In this document: in pieces, positions 41,024-52,650 of the stretch
Layout of the letters: each line of letters begins with the position of its first letter
How positions within the stretch are numbered: the stretch's first letter is position 1
Origin: Hypomyces perniciosus
Taxonomy: Eukaryota > Ascomycota > Sordariomycetes > Hypocreales > Hypocreaceae
NCBI GenBank assembly: GCA_008477525.1
Contig: SPDT01000002.1
Coordinates: 3,038,001 to 3,102,000 of the forward strand
Length of the DNA: 64,000 nt
Direction of reading: 5' to 3'
Program-made: the position numbers and the translations under genes
Notes under the pieces: generated by a model
The model's database searches: none
The model's input: the letters and a program-made list of their open reading frames with translations, nothing else
Told to the model about the DNA's origin: nothing

Positions 41024-41665
41024 GTAAGTGGTCCGAGAGGTTGAGCGCACAAAAGAAAAACTAAAGAACCTTTCCAAGGAAATTCTTCTGGTTTTGTCGA
41101 CATCATTATAAGATAATATCGCCAAGGCTTTTGGTTAGTTATTTAAAAGTTTTATTACAGTTGCTGTCAGGAATGCGTTGCTAGGCGAGATCCATTCCGT
41201 TCGCCATAGCATCACTACCTTTTAGCCGTAGATATATTTTCGAGGCGCAATCAACGACCCACATCACAATTATTACTTTGAATTAACTTCGACAGTAGCG
41301 GCTTCTTTACGAATGTGCCTGCTATTGTGACCGGACCGGTGTGTTCCGAAGGGGGTTGATTGTTTATACTGCTCTGCGGGAAAATAAACTAAGTAAACAT
41401 CACCAAGCCAAGCGCCTCACTGACTCGTCATGTGCAATACGTCTGCCTGTGCGGCTCTCCTGTGAAAACCCCGTGTTGCCAAAGACCAAGATAAACATTT
41501 TCACCATATGAAAAGAAAAAGAAGAAACCCCGCAGCCAAATGTTGTTCAATCATGCCACACGAATGCCACCTGAATATCTGGATCCGGTCCAGATTCGCA
41601 AAAAGATTCCAAAAAATATCAAAAAAGAAGTTTGAGGTTTTCACTGTTCCGTTCCTCTTCAGAAT
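41024..41665. other. intergenic
   Basis: About 640 nt between the start of the membrane-protein gene and the end of the DUF1996 gene. Nothing recognised. Confidence 0.45.
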
Positions 41666-43521
41666 TTACAACTTTCTGTGCCCATGGCCATGACCATAGA
41701 GGTGACGTCGGTGCTTGACGGCGGGAACCGATACAGTGACCGTCGTGGTCACTACGGCTGGCGTAACATAGACCACCTTCTCTTCCCACAGAATTTTGCT
41801 AACCACATGACCATTTGTGATATATTCGGTGCTGAAGAAGCTCGCACTCGTCGAGTCAGGTGCAGGAGTAATGGCAGAGGGTGGCGGGGTGTTGACGGAG
41901 GATGGTGATGAAGTACTGGAAGACGACGGTGAAGTGCTTGAAGAGGATGGCTGAGGCCCTCCCGCTGCATGCACGCCAGCATCGGACGAGGCAGAGTTTG
42001 TCGGAGATGGTACCGCAGCAGAGGATGGCTTCTTGGACATCTGTCCAGGTAGAGGAGATCCAGACGCAGATGCAGTCTCTCCAGGCTTGTATGTCAGGGT
42101 AGGGAGTGTTGCAGAAACTGAGCCGGACGTGCGATCACCATCACCGGACTCGTCCGAACCGTCTACGAAAGAAATTTGAACATTTCCAGGGAGTTGATCA
42201 AGAGGCCCGACAGTCTCCTCCTTCAGCAACGCCGGCGGCACGTTTTGCAGCTGGCACTGTGTTGCCTTGTTCTGGTCGACAATGTTGAACAAGGGGCAAT
42301 CCTCGATACGGCCAGATGGATTTGTGCAAGTATCGACTGCCTGTTGGAGAAATCCTTGATCCCAGCCCATGATGAAATCAGCATGAAAGCCGTAACCTAT
42401 TAGTGTAACATGGTCAGCCTATGTTCCCAAACAAAGTACACAGTGATGAAGCCTTACCAGTAGGATCACCATTGGCAATAATGAATCGACCGTTACGGTT
42501 CTTGAAAGCGGCTGTGTTCCAAATGATTTCATACAGCATGCTGGGAAGACGAACAGGATAGCCTTCTGGGCAATCGCCATTCATGACGAGATCGGGGAAT
42601 GCGACATGGTCCTTGTGGTTCGGGCTATCAATTTCGTTGCCTCCTTTCCAGCAGGATGGGAACATGATCTCGAAGCGAATGCCGTCTTTGCAGTTGGCAT
42701 CAAGGTAGTCCTTTTCGGGAAGGTAGTGGCGATACAAGGTTCCCTCAGGAGGTTTGTCGTAGTTGAGGCAGTTAAAGCCAATGGCACGTTGGGCCAAAGT
42801 GTCCTGGCCAGTCTCGTTCAAGGAAGCCCACAAGGATTTCTCGGGGTCGGGCTTGCTAGGGTCGCCCAGCGTGTAGGTCCGCCGGGTGTTGGTGCCGGAC
42901 AGCATTCGGAAGTTTGTTGGGAAGGCAGTAACATTGTCGCCATTGAGAAGATAGTACCTGGGTACGGGTTTAGTTGCATGCGCATTTGAGCAAGCTTGGG
43001 ATACGGAGAAAGAGACTTACGCAAGCATACCACCCACTTGTGGGACCAGCTCAAATTTCTTGGTGGTAGCATCCTGGAAGTAGAGGGGCGGGTGCCAGTA
43101 GGCCGACTTGTCTTGGGTAACACGGCACGACGTGCAGTCGCCAGCGAGCAGATCCGAAGTATCAGAGGTTGGAGTGAGGCCTGCAGAAACCTTTGTCAGT
43201 CGCTTGAAACCAAGGCATGGGGCTTAATGAGTTGCAGGCCATGCACGCCACCTCCACAAAATCCATCGACTAAAGCAAAGGCAACGGGACCAGCCGAGAT
43301 GGCAGCGGGTCATAGGTCGTAGTACAACTTATTGGATGGGGATGGGACGAAAGACACTCACCTGACGATCCGTGAATAGCGTGAATGTGAGGCGACAACT
43401 CTCCCTCATAGACAAGCGGATCTATGCGCGCGAGGCCGACACGGCCAGGGCATTCCATACGCCAAAAGGCGTTGGCGCCGACGGCCAGTCCCACTGTGAC
43501 GGCAACCAAAGATCTGAGCAT
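41666..43521 (-). CDS. secreted DUF1996-domain protein
   Basis: Four exons, 43521-43362, 43180-43021, 42957-42458 and 42396-41666, give 516 residues. Signal peptide MLRSLVAVTVGLAVGANA, then the DUF1996 signature WRMECPGRVGLARIDPL, HIHAIHGSSG, CTSCRVTQDKSAYWHPPLYF, YYLLNGDNV, GFNCLNYDKPPEGTLYRHYL, FPSCWKGGNEIDSPNHKDHV and YGFHADFIMGW. A Ser/Thr/Pro-rich linker of ~130 residues follows, and a His-rich basic tail (HRRHLYGHGHGHRKL). The family is secreted, often induced on plant or cellulosic material, and structurally unassigned; His and Asp residues in the core suggest a metal site. Intron 1 is unusually long (181 nt). Confidence 0.88.
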
Positions 43522-46500
43522 TGTAATAGTAATATATCCAAGCTCAAAGCGTTGCACCAGGCGCGACTGATGGATAAGGGTTTTGTTGTGTTAGAAGGAG
43601 TGGACGGCGCAACAAGGCTATCTGAAAGAACGAGAGTGTCAGCAGTGATGTTTCTTCAGAGACTCTGATGAAAAACGAGTGTATTGCGGAGGAGAAGAAT
43701 AAAGAGGAGAAGAAAAAGAAAATGAGGCTCTGGAAAAGGTAGGAAGCATGTGGCAGAAAGGTGAGGCAGGTGGTTTCCACAAAGTCTGGCTTCCACAAGC
43801 AAGCACGAGGGCTTCGAATCTGTCAGGCAACTGGCAGACAGACGGACAAACCTGCTGCTGCCCCGGCTTTATGGCCCATGACTGACTGCCAGCCCTTCTG
43901 TCCACAAGTTCGCAAAAAGGGACAAGAAAGCACTCAGTTCGTGTAATCTGCCGATTTCCTCTCGAGTAGCAGATGCCTCGCGGGGCCAATCGCTTCAGTG
44001 TGATCTGTTGCGCTGGACAGAGGGAGGCTGCAGACCAGACGTCTTTGTACGCGCGTGTTGTGCTCTTTGCCCTCAAGAAAGGGGCCGTAAAGTGCAAGGA
44101 GATTTGTTGAGATGACTTACCAAAGTGACGTTGTGGTCGTCAGAATCCGACGAGATTTGAGAAGCTGTAAGTTCGATGTGAAAGAGTAACACCAGGTTTG
44201 TTTTACTCTCTTCAAAAACACGAATACTTTGAACCAACTGTTGAACCTTTATCCTTCCCGAGATGCAACACCTCCAGCCTGTCCAGCCCCGCAAAGCTGT
44301 CCTGAGACTCGAGATTCCAGTGCAAGGCCCAGTCTCTACGTCAGGCACTGCCACCTCTTGCTACGCGTATCAACACGCGTTGATGAGTGGTCGGTGGCGT
44401 AAAAGGGCTTGAACCGGAATTTGGACTTGTCGGTGGTGAGGTCGGTCTAGGTGTCGAATGATGGATGACTCCCAATGTGCCTCCACGTGTCTCGGTGACA
44501 ATCACGAAGCTGTTCAACGCAAGTCCTCCACCTTCACATACAGCCTCCTGTGTTTCTGAGAGAAGACTAAATGGCTCTTCTCGTTAGTGGGTTATTGGTC
44601 GACCAGTCAAGCGATGGTCTGGACAACAGCCCAACGCTTGCGCTCTCCGAGACGGTTCAAACGGGCCGATGAATGTCGATCGTAGAGTTAGACGGCGGAA
44701 AGGCCGTGATACCTCGATAATCCCGTCCAAGTTAAGGTAGTGCAATTCGTTGCGCAAGTCCTTCTATCCTTCTATTGGACCCTTCGTCGTAATCGTTTGT
44801 AGGAATGACAATGGTGACGGATCCACGACCGGGGTATAAGAGAATGGTCAAACCGTCAAACGGACAATGGCGACCACGAATAAAGCGAATGCTGATGGTC
44901 CCAGCGATTCAAAGGAATGTATACAATAATGGAGTAGAAGGAATGTGTTCTGGTCGGCCGAAATGGAACGGTAAGGAACAATGGAACGGTAAGGAACGTG
45001 GGAATGTCAGCGACAGGCGCGCATTCAAGTGATACGAAGAGCGACAAGAGAGTGAAAAGAAGTCCAGCAACAAGCGAGGGACAAAACGTTGAGAAGGAAA
45101 GGGAGATAAGCAGACAAGGGATAAATGAATGGCAGGTCTGCGCGTACGGAAGAAGGGAAAAGAAGGTGAGAACGGGACCCTGGGGGGTATGCGTGGAGAA
45201 TAGCTCTGGCGCAGCAGAATAGGGCGACTCAATATTGGGGCCGCCAGATTCCCAGACTATCAGCACTTGAGGCAGATCTTTGAATATTTCCCGGAGAAGG
45301 GGTGTGGATGGACATGGGCACCCGAAGGCGCATTACACGGGAGGCCCCCAAAAATGTCCAACAGGCAATTTCATCGCGAGACGAGCGAGTTACCCAAGTC
45401 GGCATCTGGTTTGAAGACATAACGCTCTACAACATCGAGTCTGTGACAGGGTCGCATTGAGGAGAGCTCAGAGGAGGGTGTCTCTAGTGAATGTCAAGCA
45501 GGACCGGTGAATGAAGAACTTCACACCGGCATTTGTGAATACTAAGATCTGGCATCAGGGGGTGTGTGAAGGGATAGATTGGAGCGCTCCCCGCGATTAA
45601 TTGGCATGGAGGTCGTGGTTATTAAGAGACATGGCGCCGGAGCAGGGGTTGGTGTGCCGCCAGGGGCATTTGTTGGTTTGGCTGTGTCGCATGACAACGA
45701 TATTGAGTAACTTTCAGGTTCAGTTATGGTCCTGACTTCAGGGACCACTCTAGAAGGTGAAGAGGGGAAATAGTCTAGTATTAAGATTGAGATTCTATAG
45801 CATAATGACTCCTCGGCATCTGCTTTATCCTATACGGAGTACACGTCCGATCTATTGGTGCGCGGTGTAGCATTCTCTAGAGGCTGATAACACTCAGGAC
45901 AAATGTGACCCAGAGAGACAGTATTACAAAGAGCTTCTACGGAGTACCCATTAATACTGCGTATTATTCAAATTCAGCGCGCCTGCGACTTGCGCCTGTG
46001 ATTTTAATTGCCACCAATCTCGTTCCTGGGCTGGAACTCTGCTGGATTGTTGCTTCGTTCTCTCCGAACTGGTGGAACGCACCCTAGCTGGTATGACGCA
46101 AATGGTGTTGGGTGAAGCATGTCGCACCTCAACCTCAATTGGCCCCCCAGGAGTAGTCAGCAGTAAAACCGCGCTCGCTGCAGTACTCGTGCGAACATAG
46201 TAAAAATCGCGCCAGAAAGCGAGATGCTGTGTGCCTTGGTAATTTCATTTATGTTTTCCCACGGCTTCTAGATTTCGTTTAGCGGTAATTTGTTTGCCCG
46301 CCCCAATTCTAGCTCGGGTAAAGAGGCATCATCATATCATCACCCTAGCAGAAAATAAAATGGAGGGGCATCTATCATGCCCTGGATTGCTTGAAACGGG
46401 TTTCAGCAAACGCGCTAGCCAATGAAATGCCGCAGCAACTCCCCAAAGAAGCAGCCCCTGGCTAGCTCTCACGGTTATGAGATTCAAGATCCATGAGGAC

Positions 46501-47700
46501 CAGGTAACCCTTGTCTTGGTAGTGTTTTTCTACAACTTGCCAACTGCTGTTGAGGTGTTTCTGGCGACTTCATGAACTTTGAAGGTTGGCCCCCATCCAG
46601 CCATCACACGCGCTGACATCTTTGTCACCTACAGCTATTCCGTAGATTGTTTGCACTTTCACAAAGGATGTTTGCCCTCGACAAACAAAACGACGTTGTG
46701 ATCCGTATGTTCAGGTTCCTGTTACAAGATCGTATATGCCGTGAACAGCTCCATATCGCGAGTATACACAGCACACGACAGAACCGATAGGCCCGACGAC
46801 TTAGACCTCCCGTTTCACAACACGTTTGTCTTGACCCATTGTATCACGAGGTCATCTTACCTTTCCGACGATTGTCTCGCCCTCGGGAATTGTTCGGTGC
46901 AACAAAATGCGCTGCTCCTGTATTCATTGTATTACGAGGACTTATCGCACTGTAGCTTCAACCAGCACAAAGGTTTACAACTAGCAATACCCCTGCCACA
47001 CAGTGTAACAGTATCTTCCCATTAGGACTCACCTACCTATAATTCAACTACTACGAGTAAGCATGCCAATACGGGTTGATAGTGGAAAAAGGGTCGCGAT
47101 GAAGATGAGTACGCAAATATCCACAGACACATCGCAAACACCTATAGATACCTACTATTCCAAATTTGGTTAATAGTCTATATATTAAATTTCCCCGTGA
47201 CTTTTACTTGAGCGATTTTTTCCAATATCCGCTACTCCGTACAATTTTATAGCTACACTATAAATATAATAGCCTTATTATATGACTAATAAATTACTAA
47301 GCGCCGACTTATAAAGGTTCTCTTTAATTAGCTAGAAATATGGCTGCGGCTGCTGCGGCGGCTGCTGCGGCGGATAATAATGTATAAAATTTGCGTTAAA
47401 AGCTTCTTCTGACGTCTCGAAATTAATATGGAGGAGAAAGAGCGGCCCGACAAATGTCTCCATAATAGAAATAATAATGGGATAGTATTGTGGCGGATAT
47501 CGGAAGAAATCGCTCAAGTAAAAGTTACAGGGAAGTTTAGTGTATAGACTATTAACTAAATTGGGAATGGTGTCTGTGGATGTTTGCGTACTCGATAAAG
47601 ATAACCACCCCATCGATCCATAATTTAAAGGTGCGAATCACCGTCAGAAAAGGCTCATAATGGCCATAGGAAGGCTTGTCCCCCACGCAATAAATAGACA
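43522..47700. other. long gene-free region
   Basis: Over 4 kb without a supported protein gene on either strand. Copies of TACGGAGTA/TACTCCGTA lie at 45833-45841, 45938-45946 and 47233-47241. The first ~600 nt may be a long 5' UTR or promoter of the DUF1996 gene (purine/pyrimidine-rich tracts at 43670-43740). From 47150 to 47650 the sequence is very AT-rich. Short frames, including a Pro/Gln-rich one at 47332-47613 (minus), have no support. Confidence 0.5.
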
Positions 47701-47784
47701 TCCGACGTGGTGTAGTGGCTAGCATACTGCGCTTTCATCAGTGAAAGGACCGCAGCGATCCGGGTTCGACTCCCGGCGCCGGAA
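47701..47784 (+). tRNA. tRNA-Glu (anticodon UUC) with 12-nt intron
   Basis: Cloverleaf by eye: acceptor stem 47701-47707 with 47777-47783 (one A.C mismatch at the fifth pair), D arm GTG/CAT, anticodon stem CTGCG/CGCAG, T arm CCGGG-TTCGACT-CCCGG, discriminator A at 47784. Between the anticodon stem halves there are 19 nt: a seven-base loop CTTTCA..C with anticodon TTC, plus a 12-nt intron after position 37. B box GGTTCGACTCC is canonical. A run of seven T begins four bases after the discriminator and serves as Pol III terminator. Confidence 0.92.
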
Positions 47785-48412
47785 TTAGTTTTTTTCCTTG
47801 TTGTTCATTTTTACCTACCCTATAGAGAAAGCAGAAACATCAGGGAAACCTTGAGTGGTTGAGAAGACGAGTCATATTTGGTTGATATTGATGAAATTCA
47901 GTTCCTGCATCCCTTTTTTTGTCTCTTTTTGTAGTCATATTATCCTTCTCATTTGTGTGTGCGTACATATATATATGCTTTGGTTGATTCTCTGGGGAAG
48001 TGTCAGAGCAGTAGCTTTGGCACTCAACAGGGGAATGTCGTTTTGGCAATCCCAATCAACACGAGGTTCGCAAGCGAATGGACAAATTTCAGACATTGCA
48101 GGACCAATTGATAGGCAAAACACTACCTCTATCAACTAACAGATTATTCACAAGTCAAAATACAACTTTAACCTCTTCAACAATCCAGCGTCATGTGACC
48201 TGACAGCCGCCACCGATCTTGTCCTTGAGCTAATTGGCGCAGCCACCGCAGTCGTGTCACGAATAAGTACCCCTGTCATGGCGGTGCACTACTATGGGCT
48301 TCGACCTTCAACGCTCCCCTCCGAAGCTCCAGCTAGCTGCGACGAGAACGCAATGTCATGAAAATCACCCATTCCCGAGTGACGATTTCCGGCTGGCGAC
48401 GCTGTATTTATC

Positions 48413-51169
48413 ATGGATGACCTCACGGGCCTTGATTGGTCCTCGAAACCGGCGGGCAGCCAGCCCAAGCCTCCTCCCGTGAACCCTTCCTATCCCTCGC
48501 TCCGACCATCGCCATCGCCATTTGGCTCTGCCCAGAGCACGCCGCTTTCGGCCCAGGGATCGAATGGGGGCCTGCCCAAGCCAGCGCCGGCGAAGCCATC
48601 GCAGGATAGTTTCAGCAACTTGATGAACTTTGGCTTACCAAAGGCTACCCAGAACTTGTCCCTCGCAGAGAGACAGGCGCAACTCGAGGCCGAGAAGAGG
48701 AAGAAGGAGGAGGAGAAGAGAAAGCTTGCAGAGTCACAGTTTGGGAATGGCCAACAGTGGGATACTCTCGGCTCTCGAGGGTTCACGCCCAGTCCGGCGC
48801 CACAGAAGCCCGCTGCCGCCAATGGGACGAACAACGATGACGACGACCTCTTTGCCGCATTTAATAGGGATACCAAGGTGGACAATTCGAGTTACTACCC
48901 TCCACCGGTACCGGATAAGAGCAAATTCGTCTTGAGTAACCCGATGGCATGGGGATCAACGACAAATTCCAATGGCGGAGGCAGCTTTGGAGTAGAGGAT
49001 GACGACCCGTTTGGATTGAATGACATGAAGCCCAGCGCTTCAGCTGGAACCGGCAAAGGGGCTGCCACAATTGCTGATGATGACGACTTCTTGGGAGACC
49101 TCGCGCGGCCGGTAGACGAAGTCCGGAGAGAGCAAGTGGCAAAGCAACAAGCATCGCGGCAAGTGTCACGACCTGAGCCCGGCAAACCCATCGAGGATGA
49201 CTCGAGTTCCTCCTCCGATGACGAACCCATGGAGAGGAATTTGGAGCGAGTGCCTAGGGTGAACAAAGACCCTTTCGACAAGGCTGTTGCACAACTCGTT
49301 GATTACGGATTTACTCCCGAGCAGGCTAGGCGGGGGTTGGTAGAGAGTGGATCAGGATTTAATGCCCAAGCGGCGGCCAACTGGCTTTTGGATGAAGCTC
49401 ACAAGAAATCCAAGGAGACATCACAGGCGAGAACCTCCCAAGGTAGAAGCTCTCCTGCCACTGAAAGCCAGTCCCAAAGGAACGACAGCCGATCCCCTGC
49501 CAGGGGCGACAATGATTTGGCCAAGTCAGCGGCTGCAATGGGCAGTAGCTTGTTCAAGTCTGCAAACTCATTATGGAAGACCAGTCAGAAGAAGGTCCAA
49601 CAAGCAGTTGCCGAGTTTCAACAAGAGGGAGGAGATCCAAGTCAACCAAAGTGGATGCGTGATGCCCAACAAGCACGAGCGCAGCCAAGGCCAAAGCAGT
49701 CCAGCTCTGATGTCACGGATGAGGCGCTTATGCTGGAGTCTGGTAGCAGGCCGCCATCAGCACGGCACGAGAATCGACGACCTGTAGACCCGAGGATCGA
49801 ATTGCATGCCTCCCGGGGACCATCGCCAGCACAATCATTGGGAAGCCAAGGCCGAAACAGCCCTGCCCCACGATGGCAGCAGCAGTCTGCACCACCTCCT
49901 ATGGTGCCCGACCCAAGATCGAGACTCAACAAGCTTGCAGCAGATGACGACGATAGTTTCTCTAGCTACGTCAGCGCTAGCAGAAGGAAGAAGGCCACCC
50001 CTGCTCCGGAGCCAAAGAAACTTGAACCAGAACCAGACCTTCTTTTTGGTTCGGATGCCCCCAGACCATCACAGCCCGCCCCAAAACCAACTTCCCAGCG
50101 TCAGACTCCCACTCCTTCAAGCCGACCTCAAGCGACGCCACCACCTCCACGGCAGGTTACCCCCAAGCCTCCCAAGCCTACCCGTCAAATACCCCCAATT
50201 AGTCCTCAAGCTCTGCAGACTTCAACAACACATAGACTGCAAGGCACTGCGCACTTTAAGCGAGGCGACTATGCCTCGGCCCACTCATCCTACACGTCTT
50301 CCTTATCCTCTGTTCCCCCTACTCACCCTCTTATGATCCTCCTGCTCACAAACCGTGCCCTGACGGCGCTTAAGACCGGAGAGCCAAAGCAAGCTGCGTC
50401 AGATGCAGACGAGGCGCTGAAAATTATTGGACCTGGAAATGGACAAGGCGAAACTATCACCGTAAAGAACGAGAATGGCCAAGATGAAAACCGGGATATG
50501 AAGGACCTCTATGGCAAGGCTCTAAGCAGGAAGGCTGAAGCCTTGGAGCAGATGGAGAAATGGGTAGAGGCCGGGACTGTATGGCAGCAGTGTGTCGAAG
50601 CCGGTGTTGGTGGAGCTACAGCGGTCAAGGGTCGCCAACGTTGTCAGGCTGCCCTGGCTCCCAAGCCCAAACCTGCTCCAAGACCTGCAGCGAAACCTCG
50701 GCCACCCCCATCTGCAGCTGCGAGCCTGGCGCCACAGAAAAGTTCAGAAGCCGTCACTAGGTTACGTCAGGCGAATGAAGCAGCTGCGAAGGAAGACGAT
50801 GAGAAGTTCGCCTTGGCAGACAAGGTGGATGCGAAGGTGTCGGCCTGGCGGGACGGGAAGAGAGATAATCTGCGAGCCTTGCTGGCTAGCTTAGATAACG
50901 TACTTTGGGAGAACAGTGGGTGGAAGAAGGTAGGGTTACATGAGCTTCTCGTGGCGAACAAGGTCAAGATTTCGTACATGAAGGCAATTGCAAAGACGCA
51001 CCCTGACAAGGTAAGCTATTCATTTTGCACTGGGAGAAAGACGGCCGATTTGCTGACTCTGAAGTAGATTCCCCAAGACGCAAATACAGAGGTCCGGCTC
51101 ATTGCTGGGCTCGTGTTCAGCACCCTGAATGAGAGTTGGGATAAGTTCAAGGCAGAGAACGGATTATGA
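48413..51169 (+). CDS. SWA2: auxilin-like J-domain co-chaperone (Swa2/Aux1)
   Basis: Two exons, 48413-51010 and 51068-51169, give 899 residues. N-terminal clathrin-binding-type region (MDDLTGLDWSSKP, DPFG and acidic DDDD motifs), UBA domain at about 286-330 (FDKAVAQLVDYGFTPEQARR, AAANWLLDEA), a long Pro/Ser/Gln-rich linker, TPR-like repeats from about 604 (GTAHFKRGDYASAHSSYTSS, NRALTALKTGEPKQAASDAD), and a C-terminal J domain with HPD in KTHPDK near 863 and LVFSTLNESWDKF at the end. It recruits Hsc70 to uncoat clathrin vesicles. The intron falls just after the HPDK codons. Convergent with UBC7. Confidence 0.92.
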
Positions 51170-51372
51170 GGGCTATGATGTCATGAGACAAGGCGAGTTG
51201 GTTCGCCCGACGACGACGATAGATTTGATGAATAAATGTTTTGCATATTTTTGTATTCCGTAGCCATGCGCCATGCTATGCCCAATCATGGAGTTCTAAC
51301 CAGCCAAAATGCAGACCTGACTCCATACTCCTCCAGTGTTTGGTGTAAATAAGAACAATGCGACACCCTCTC

Positions 51373-51956
51373 TCACAGTCCTAGCATGCGCCTGACGCTG
51401 GTGCGGACCACCCTCTCGTACTCGTCGCGACACTCGCGCCACATCTTGGCGGCCTCGACATTTGCGGGACTTTCGTCATTGGGCTCAGCGAGCATGCTCA
51501 TGACGGAGATGAGGATCTTTTCGACGGATTGGATTGGCGACCAGCGCTCGGAGGCGTGCTCGTAGTGGTTGGGATCATCACCAGGAGGGTGGAGGATAGA
51601 GATGCAGACAAGGCCACTGGGATAGACTGCAAGAACACTTAGTCTTCAGGCCCAAATCATAACAAACACAGAGAGAGAGAGGGTAGTGTAGAAGTGAAGA
51701 AGTAAGTACCATTCGGATGCCACACTTCGGCGAGGAACTTCATGGTTGGCGGGGCGAGAGGATAGTCCTTTGGGAACTTGAGCTCGGCGGGGAAGACACC
51801 GCCTTCAAAGGGCGTGCCTTCGGGGCCTTGGATGAGACATTCCCAGTGGAGGAGGTCGTCTTCGGAGACGGGGCCGGCAGTGATGCCCTCGGGAGGGTTG
51901 TTGGTCAGGGCGCGGTATTCTTGGAGGAGCCGGCGATGGGCTGTGGATTGGGCCAT
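51373..51956 (-). CDS. UBC7: ubiquitin-conjugating enzyme E2, Ubc7 type
   Basis: Two exons, 51956-51710 and 51626-51373, give 166 residues, the usual size. It opens [20 protein letters not shown], has [15 protein letters not shown] and WHPN. Catalytic Cys in [10 protein letters not shown] is followed by the extended acidic loop [16 protein letters not shown] that distinguishes Ubc7/UBE2G. End: [18 protein letters not shown]. In yeast it acts with Cue1 and the Hrd1/Doa10 ligases in ER-associated degradation. The intron donor GTACTT is weak but the join is exact (HPNG to VYPSG). Shares a divergent promoter with the DUF6604 gene. Confidence 0.93.
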
Positions 51957-52650
51957 GATGTCAGAGATATTATGAGAGAAGAGCCTGTGCTATTTCTCGA
52001 GACGGGAGAGGGAGAGGATAGGAGAGAAGGCTCGTGATTTGGCTTGGAGACGGAGAGTTGGAGTCGTGTTTGAGGTGTTGGAGGCTATGGGGGGTCGGAT
52101 CGTCGCGGGGCTCCGGAGGTGGGATGTGGCGCACACGGATGATGTGGCACAGTCGGATGAAGCCACAGCTTTGCGCAGCACATTTCATTGGTGCCGAAAG
52201 TACAAAGTATGGAGTACTCCGTATAGAGCCATCAGGAGCTAATGTTCCGTAGTCCCACCATTAACGGGCGCGTTATTGTTAGGCAATTACTCGTAGGCAC
52301 TGGACGATTTGGCGTCGTAAGTCTTGGAATAGGGGTAGGTAAGCCTTGATTGAACTCCCTGAATAATATGAACTGAACTGAACTGAATTGATCGTTGGAG
52401 ATAAAGGCTGTTCCTTTTTTGTCAGTCTTATACACACATACCAGAGGTACGACGAAGTACTCGGTACATTTGAGCTCAACGCCACAAATTCCGTCGCCGC
52501 CACGCCTCATTGACCTTTTCCCCAACAACACCACTTGGAGAACGTGTCTGTGAACCTCCGCTTCTTCCACGCTTCACTTATTATTCAGCAATTGAAACAC
52601 GACATTGCCCTTTCTGTCCCTCGGGCTCGAGGGCCCCATTCCTAAACCCA
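51957..52650. promoter_or_regulatory. divergent promoter of UBC7 and DUF6604 gene
   Basis: A 694-nt spacer with a TACTCCGTA at 52215-52223 that forms part of a near-palindrome (GGAGTACTCC). The frame upstream of the DUF6604 ATG is open back to 52510 without an ATG, so it is read as 5' UTR. Confidence 0.55.

Noticed and set aside
46741..47025. 94-codon open frame in the gene desert
   Set aside because: Random-looking composition, no introns or motifs.
47332..47613. minus-strand frame with Pro/Gln-rich C-terminus
   Set aside because: AT-rich low-complexity region; the PQQPPQQP tail comes from a GGC/TGC trinucleotide tract.
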